A stretch of DNA of 37,085 nt. Origin: Acidimicrobiia bacterium. GTDB lineage: Bacteria > Actinomycetota > Acidimicrobiia > Spongiisociales > ZC4RG35. The number at the start of each line of letters is the position of its first letter. The stretch's first letter is position 1. Positions 32,619 to 37,085 of this stretch are shown here, piece by piece. The stretch is from NCBI GenBank assembly GCA_012270885.1, contig JAAXHN010000023.1, forward strand, positions 336 to 37,420, written 5' to 3'. Below the pieces are notes generated by a model. The model was not told where the DNA came from, searched no databases, and was given only the letters and a program-made list of their open reading frames with translations. The translations under genes and the position numbers were made by a program.

Positions 32619-33054
32619 CCAAACGGCCCCGCACCCTCTAACCATCACCCTGGATAGGGAGGTAACCCAGCCGGGTTGCCGAGGAGCGAGAACAATGTCC
32701 CAGCAACAGCAGCAACTGCGACACCACAAGTCCGGGCTGCCGTAGCAGTGTGGCTTCTCTTATGTGGGTTAACTCCGTTAATCATTGCTCTCAGTCCTTG
32801 CTCTCAGAGAAACGGGACGACACCGGGGTCGGCATGCCGACTTCAAGATCCACTCGGGGAATCATGCCTCTGTTGGCCAGACCCAGCCAGTCGTCAACTG
32901 GGTGGCACACCCCGAGTCCGATAAAGCCGGAACGGTTCACAGCCCTCAACCACCCACCCAAAAACCGCGACACACCACTAGGCAGGGGTTAACAGAGAGG
33001 TTCCAGTCCTCCCCGGCCGACCAGGTTGAAGCGCTAATGGTGCGCTAGGCGTTG
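32619..33054. other. island remnant without a clear gene
   Basis: A minus-strand frame at 32791-32973 (60 codons, RSGFIGLGVCHPVDDWLGLA and more) reads like protein but has no recognised family or start site. Plus-strand frames look like chance. Bases 33000-33024 resemble a tRNA 3' end: GGTTCCAGTCCTCCCCGG followed by CCGACCA, with a near T-arm stem and CCA. It differs from the 3' end of tRNA-Ile2 at four of about 24 positions. Confidence 0.4.
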
Positions 33055-33366
33055 TCAGTTTTCTCCCATGCCTCGTTTCACGGACTCCGACGCCAACCCA
33101 GCCGCCAAGTCGGTGAGCCATTTCCGGTATGCATCCTTTTCCAGCATCATCCGCGCCTTGTTCTGGTCAATGGAGTTCCGTGTGTCCCGAAGGAAGTCGT
33201 CGACCTTCAACCCCGGTATTTCCTCGGCGGCTTCGATTAGCCGGCTGGCGCCCTCTATGAGGCGGAACGAACCGTAGATCGCCCTCTCATCGAGACTGGT
33301 GCGGGCGGAGGCGATCAGGTAGAGGATGAAGTCGAAGAGGGGATCGTCATGGCGGGCTTCGCTCAC
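33055..33366 (-). CDS. small protein, DUF6092-like
   Basis: 103 residues from GTG 33366, which overlaps the nitroreductase stop (GTGA); reading upstream of this is shadow sequence. Mostly helical: DPLFDFILYLIASARTSLDE, IYGSFRLIEGASRLIEAAEE and a basic C-terminal part. The pattern recalls DUF6092, assigned from memory and therefore tentative. Co-translated with the nitroreductase, so probably a helper of it. Confidence 0.6.
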   Translation of the reverse strand: MSEARHDDPLFDFILYLIASARTSLDERAIYGSFRLIEGASRLIEAAEEIPGLKVDDFLRDTRNSIDQNKARMMLEKDAYRKWLTDLAAGLASESVKRGMGEN

Positions 33367-33935
33367 CGTGTGTCGCTCCAATCCTGCCCGTAGCGGTCGT
33401 GGTGGACATCCGGGCGGAAACCCTTGACGGGCTTGGGGTGGTTCGCCACGGGAATCCCGATCGCCATCAGGACTTCCGGGCGTATGTGGTCCGGGAGGCC
33501 GAAGATGGCCTGGACCACCTCCTCTGTCCAACTGGTGACTTTGCATACCCCGATGCCGAGTGTGGGAGCGGCGATTGTGATGTAACCGGCCGCGGCCCCG
33601 GAGTCGAGCCGTGTGACGACCTCGACTCCTCGCGGTCCCATGACTTCGTGGGCCTTTCGGAGGTCACTGCAGATAACGATGACCGCGGGTGCGTTGTTCA
33701 CGAAACCCGGACAGGCATGCCGTACCGTCCGGACCAGCCGCGGGTCGGTGACGACGATGAGATGCCGGATACCCGGGCGGGCTACCTGTGCTCGGCCGGC
33801 GGCGTAGACAAGGCGCTCCAGGACATGGGCGCCCGGAAGTTCGGAAGTGAAGACGCGGTGCATCCGGCGAAGACGCATAGCCTCGAACACGGCTTCTGCC
33901 GGGCTGCTGTTCGTATCGGGTACGCTTTCGGTCAC
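33363..33935 (-). CDS. nitroreductase family FMN protein
   Basis: 190 residues from GTG 33935. RLRRMHRVFTSELP is the N-terminal phosphate-binding segment; SGAAAGYITIAAPTLGIGVCKVTSW matches the conserved helix with Gly-rich turn; and LMAIGIPVANHPKPVKG is the C-terminal FMN-contact region. Such proteins reduce nitro groups, quinones or act in flavin chemistry using NAD(P)H. A CATAAT box five bases before GTG suggests a leaderless transcript. Divergent from the selenoprotein across 115 bases. Confidence 0.82.
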   Translation of the reverse strand: MTESVPDTNSSPAEAVFEAMRLRRMHRVFTSELPGAHVLERLVYAAGRAQVARPGIRHLIVVTDPRLVRTVRHACPGFVNNAPAVIVICSDLRKAHEVMGPRGVEVVTRLDSGAAAGYITIAAPTLGIGVCKVTSWTEEVVQAIFGLPDHIRPEVLMAIGIPVANHPKPVKGFRPDVHHDRYGQDWSDTR

Positions 33936-34013
33936 CGGGCATTATGGTACAGCCGCCGAACAAAGCCACAGGAGACAAGTGGAAGACGCAAAGACCCGGT
34001 CTGTGTCTTCCCG

Positions 34014-34050
34014 TTGACACTAGTACCCCTGCTAGGGTGAAACTCTGAAC
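34014..34050 (+). promoter_or_regulatory. promoter with dyad, upstream of the selenoprotein
   Basis: TTGACA (34014-34019) is a perfect -35 hexamer followed at once by CTAG (34020-34023) and a second CTAG (34032-34035), a dyad between -35 and -10 as seen in MerR-family promoters. The -10 is not clear; a long spacer to GAAACT would fit that type. The ATG at 34051 has no Shine-Dalgarno. Confidence 0.4.
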
Positions 34051-34599
34051 ATGGCACGCATCGAGGTTATTCCTGACGACGCTTGGGACGGAGCGCTCGG
34101 CGAGCTTCATCCGCGGGTTGTGGATCCGGTGTATGGCCGGGTCGACAATATCCTGGCTGTGCACTCTCTGAATCCGCGCGGCATGGCGGCTCATCAGAGT
34201 CTGTACGAGTCGGCCATGGCCGGCACGGCCACGCTTCGCAAGGTCGAGCGGGAGATCATCGCTCTGGTCGTGAGCCTCGAGAACGACTGCCACTATTGAG
34301 TGGTCCATCACCGGCGAGGTCTGCGTCGGCTGCTCAGAGACGATGAACTCGCCGCGGCCATTGAACAGGACTGGACAATTGCGGCGCTGTCGTCGAAACG
34401 AGTGGCGATGTTGAGATTCGCGGTCAAACTGACGGCGACGCCGAGCGCGGTGAATGACGCCGATGTCCAGGCTCTGCGAGCCGCCGGCTTTTCTGATCGC
34501 GACATCCTCGACATAGTCGAAGTGGTTGGATACTATGCATACGCAAACCGGGTTGCGGACGGTCTGGGCCTTGCGTTGGAGACTTGGATCCCCGACTGA
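34051..34599 (+). CDS. AhpD-like peroxidase-related selenoprotein (CxxU, TGA read as Sec)
   Basis: Read through the TGA at 34297-34299, the frame gives 182 residues, the usual length of the uncharacterised peroxidase-related (carboxymuconolactone decarboxylase/AhpD) family. The AhpD signature E-x11-C-x2-C-x3-H is complete if the TGA codon is the second Cys: E68, C80, Sec83, H87 (NDCHY-U-VVHHRRG). The 99 codons after TGA carry the normal C-terminal family helix (DILDIVEVVGYYAYANRVAD) with no further lesion. A SECIS-like hairpin follows at 34311-34329. In AhpD the second Cys is the reactive one, so Sec would raise its nucleophilicity. Sec synthesis genes (selA, selB, selC, selD) are not in the window. 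A nonsense mutation or error of TGC/TGT is the alternative; the hairpin argues against it. Confidence 0.8.
34311..34329 (+). promoter_or_regulatory. bacterial SECIS-like hairpin
   Basis: CCGGCG (34311-34316) pairs with CGTCGG (34324-34329) through six pairs including one G-U, around loop AGGTCTG (34317-34323). Counting from T of the TGA, the loop G residues are positions 22 and 23, the same register and the same loop core (AGGTCT) as the E. coli fdhF SECIS as I recall it. Confidence 0.75.
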
Positions 34600-34646
34600 C
34601 TCAATCGGTTAGGGAGGAGTGACCTTGGGCATCCGGTACCGGGTAT

Positions 34647-35145
34647 CTACGGGTGGTCCGCAGGACTTGACCTCCAGCCCGGAGGTGTCGTCCTCGCTGT
34701 CATTCCCGGAGGTTTTCTTATCCCGCGTCGGTGTGACAAGGGACTCAGCAGGGCCGCGCCGACCAGTATCGCCGCGGCGGGAACCAGCCAGCGGGAGAAC
34801 CGCCCGAACTGAACTCGACCGAAATCAGGTTCACGCCTCCCGCTTCCGCCAGCCGGGAGGAGCGGGACCGGTATGAGAACGGCGCCGAGAATCACCAGGC
34901 TTGCGGGGCGGCCGAACCAGGCGCCCACCACAACACCGAGGCCGATCACGCCCATGGCCAGAGCCATGTAATGGTAGAAGTGGGACGACCTCATCCAACA
35001 GACCGAGTATGCCCAGGGCGATCACGGCCACTCCTACGAATACCCTGCCGAGGTAGGATCGTTCCCTGGGTGGTGGGGGAGTCGTCGCTGCCGGAGGGAG
35101 AGGGGTGGTTGAGCCCTCGTATGCTCCCTCGGGTGGCGCCTCCAT
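34647..35145 (-). pseudogene. frameshifted PspC/LiaF-like membrane protein gene
   Basis: From ATG 35145 one frame gives MEAPPEGAYEGSTTP, a Pro-rich linker and RVFVGVAVIALGILGLLDE, a first helix. Near 34990 the coding pattern jumps to another frame, which gives SSHFYHYMALAMGVIGLGVV and ASLVILGAVLIPVPLL. The pieces join into the multi-helix region typical of the proteins that sit beside PspC and LuxR-type regulators in actinobacteria. The C-terminal part also looks cut short. Either a pseudogene or one sequencing indel plus truncation. Confidence 0.55.
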
Positions 35146-35214
35146 AATGCGCGACCTGCGTGGGGCAGGTGGCCGGTCCCCGCGGCTCAGGTCTCCGCGA
35201 AAGAGCTTCACCCG

Positions 35215-35496
35215 ATGGGCGATGCGGTCTTCTCTCCCATGCTGGCCGGTTTCGTACTCGACACCCTCTCGATGGATGTCTCGCCTGCGTCGTACCCGGA
35301 ATTCGACCGTCTCACCTCCCGGGAGAAGGAGGTCCTGCGGTTGATCGCCCGCGGCTAACCGTACAAGCAGGTGGCCAAGCGACTGTTCATCAGCGTCAAG
35401 ACGGTGGAGTCCCCCCTGTCGGCGGTATTGCGGAATCTCCAGCTGTCGGGCAGGCACGAACTGGCCCACTGGGCAAGCCGCCGCCGCATCGTCTGA
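35215..35496 (+). pseudogene. broken LuxR-type response regulator, C-terminal HTH fragment
   Basis: The frame reads GDAVFSPMLAGFVLD, then DRLTSREKEVLRLIARG, a TAA at 35356-35358, and continues in the same frame as PYKQVAKRLFISVKTVESPL and the final helix of the LuxR HTH domain, ending at TGA 35494-35496. The TAA stands where family members have Tyr. The receiver domain is missing. Divergent to the broken PspC/LiaF-like gene, its usual partner, so a whole signalling locus seems to be decaying. Confidence 0.75.
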
Positions 35497-35585
35497 CCGG
35501 CCCAACTAACCCGTCAAACAGAGCGGGCAGCTTGATGAGGCTACGGATATACTGGCGTTATTCTGGAAAGTGAGCATGGAAGGAC

Positions 35586-37007
35586 ATGCTGGACCTGATT
35601 GTTCGGGGTGGGAAGGTTGTCACACCGATGGGGGTTGGCGTGTGGGATGTGGCGATCAGGGGAGAAGAGATCGTGGCCATAACGGCGCCAGGTGTCCTAT
35701 CGGGTGACGGGTCCCGGGTCGTCGACGCTTCGGAGATGATCGTGGTTCCCGGCGGTATCGAACCACACGCTCACATCGCCGCTCCCATCGTCGGCCGTGG
35801 CGATCTCCTGACGGCTCCTCCGGAGGAGGTCAGTCGCGCGGCTCTGTTTGGGGGCACCACCACCTTGTTGGACTTCGCGGTCCTGTATCCCGGCTTCGAC
35901 ATCCCCCGGGCCCTTGAAGAGCGGAGCGGCGTCTGGCAGGGAAAATCCTATGCCGACTACTCCCACCATGTGATGCTCCTCGGCGCCATTCCGCACGAGA
36001 TCATCGGCTCGGTTGGCGAGGCTGTGGAGGAAGGCTTTCCCACTTTCAAGGTCTTTACCACCGAGGTCCGGCCGTCCTCGGCGGGCGACGTGCCCCGCAT
36101 GGTCCGCACCGGGCATCTGCACGATCTCATGATGCGAATCAGGGAACTGGACGCCATGTTGTTGGTTCATGCCGAGGAGGACGACATGGTGCAGCACATG
36201 CACCAGAAGCTGGTCCGGGAGGGGCGGACCGATTGGCCCAACATGCCGCTGGTGCACAGCGTCGAATCAGAAGACATGTCGTTCCGACGGGTGCTACGGC
36301 AGGCCGATTGGACCGGCGCCCCGGTGTACTTTGTCCATGTCAGCGCCCGGTCGGGAGTGGAGGCTATTGCTGAGGCCCGCGCCGGCGGCCGCCCGGTCTA
36401 CGGGGAGACCCTTCACAACTACTGCTGCTTCAGCCAGGAGAACTACCACGAAGAGTTTGGGATGAAGTATCACACCTACCCCTCTTTGAAGTCAGAGGAG
36501 GACCGGGTGGCGCTGTGGGAGGCCATCATCGGAGGAGACCTCCAGACCATGGCCACCGACGAGTACTGCACGTCATGGGAGACCAAGACAGCCGGGCGGA
36601 CCATCCTGGACGTCACCGGCGGCCACAACGGCGTCGAGACCCGGATGGGCATCACCTTCACGGAAGGCGTATCCCGGCAGGGAATGGACTTGCAGCGGTT
36701 CGTGGAGGTCACGTCGACCAACGCCGCCAAGATCATGGGCCTTTATCCAAGAAAAGGCGTGTTGGCGCCGGGCAGCGACGCCGACATCTGCATCATCGAC
36801 CCGGCCATCAAGCGGAAATTGACGGTTGAGGACTTCCACATCTCCGACTACAGCATCTGGGAGGGATACGAGATCGAAGGGTGGCCGGTGACCACGATCC
36901 TGCGAGGAGAAGTGGTGGTGTCGAGCGGGGCATTCAGCGCGGCCGCCTCGGGCCGGCTGATACCTCGCAAGATCGACTCTTCTGTAACCGTCCGCCCCGT
37001 GTGCTGA
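35586..37007 (+). CDS. dihydropyrimidinase/hydantoinase-like amidohydrolase
   Basis: 473 residues, cyclic amidohydrolase of the dihydropyrimidinase group that opens hydantoin or dihydropyrimidine rings. Metal ligands: H61 and H63 (EPHAHI), carboxylated K155 (TFKVFTTE), His in LLVHAEEDD and YFVHVSARSG, and Asp in ATDEYCTS. The C-terminal KGVLAPGSDADICIIDP and DYSIWEGYEIEGWPV are typical. Genuine dihydropyrimidinases keep a Tyr/Ser set for substrate contact that I cannot verify here. Starts 89 bases after the broken regulator. Confidence 0.9.
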   Translation: MLDLIVRGGKVVTPMGVGVWDVAIRGEEIVAITAPGVLSGDGSRVVDASEMIVVPGGIEPHAHIAAPIVGRGDLLTAPPEEVSRAALFGGTTTLLDFAVLYPGFDIPRALEERSGVWQGKSYADYSHHVMLLGAIPHEIIGSVGEAVEEGFPTFKVFTTEVRPSSAGDVPRMVRTGHLHDLMMRIRELDAMLLVHAEEDDMVQHMHQKLVREGRTDWPNMPLVHSVESEDMSFRRVLRQADWTGAPVYFVHVSARSGVEAIAEARAGGRPVYGETLHNYCCFSQENYHEEFGMKYHTYPSLKSEEDRVALWEAIIGGDLQTMATDEYCTSWETKTAGRTILDVTGGHNGVETRMGITFTEGVSRQGMDLQRFVEVTSTNAAKIMGLYPRKGVLAPGSDADICIIDPAIKRKLTVEDFHISDYSIWEGYEIEGWPVTTILRGEVVVSSGAFSAAASGRLIPRKIDSSVTVRPVC

Positions 37008-37085
37008 CCTCTCGAAAGCTAACTGGCACCGGTCTTGGCGCGGCAGGTTCCAACCATCCTGGGAACCGCAGGAGCGGGATCTAGT

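Noticed and set aside
34300-34599. separate 99-residue gene after the TGA
   Set aside because: Same frame as the upstream half and completes one known family; better explained by Sec readthrough.
1-37085. insertion sequences, intact prophage or conjugation genes
   Set aside because: No transposase, integrase, capsid or relaxase motifs were found; only the AlpA-like remnant points to a mobile element.

Overview
The window is about 37 kb of high-GC DNA that reads as an ordinary bacterial chromosome of an actinomycete. The evidence is a complete Mpa/ARC-Dop-Pup-PrcB-PrcA proteasome operon, TrmI and a small ferredoxin beside it, a DUF2277 gene, a holin-X-like membrane protein, and several genes that look leaderless (a TANNNT box 7-8 bases before ATG). 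I infer Actinomycetota, probably a deep branch such as Acidimicrobiia. The class is an inference, because there is no 16S gene here.

Layout. 1-2.7 kb: 3' part of uvrB, then a lower-GC gene for a PLD-like, zinc-ribbon protein. 2.7-9.4 kb: a catabolic block with a prolidase-like amidohydrolase, a NicX/M29-like metalloenzyme, a Gfo/Idh/MocA oxidoreductase, a Cache-domain membrane protein, a proline racemase/hydroxyproline epimerase and an aldehyde dehydrogenase. Together these suggest use of proline- or hydroxyproline-containing compounds. 9.5-10.9 kb: tRNA-Leu(GAG), a decayed minus-strand gene, and a leader with an extended -10 promoter and a strong RNA hairpin. 10.9-12.8 kb: OsmC-like protein and a flavin monooxygenase-like protein.

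12.9-21.0 kb is the most coherent part. It holds small membrane proteins, then an operon of a 31-residue membrane peptide (TTG start), a ubiquitin-like sulfur carrier ending in Gly-Gly (TtuB-like), a TtuA-like tRNA thiolase and TrmI. These would make the T-loop modifications s2U54 and m1A58. Next come a divergent ferredoxin and the Pup-proteasome operon. Pup already ends in Gly-Gly-Glu, and the ligase gene pafA is not in the window.

21.0-31.4 kb: a zinc-binding lipoprotein (ZnuA-like) with a 39-bp tandem repeat and two 7-1-7 Zur/Fur-type boxes, DUF2277, and a tightly overlapping minus-strand series: lipoate ligase-like protein, a fusion of type II dehydroquinase with an alpha/beta hydrolase, a lytic-transglycosylase-like protein and a molybdopterin-domain membrane protein. 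Then an ABC exporter, ispH and der.

31.5-37.0 kb: Nudix hydrolase, tRNA-Pro(GGG), tRNA-Ile2/Met(CAT), a small island remnant with an AlpA-like gene, a nitroreductase pair, broken PspC/LiaF-like and LuxR-type genes, and a dihydropyrimidinase-like amidohydrolase. At 34.05-34.60 kb is a probable selenoprotein. It is an AhpD-like peroxidase-related protein in which the second Cys of the CxxC motif is an in-frame TGA, followed by a SECIS-like hairpin whose loop lies in the same register as that of E. coli fdhF. I rate this as the most striking single observation.
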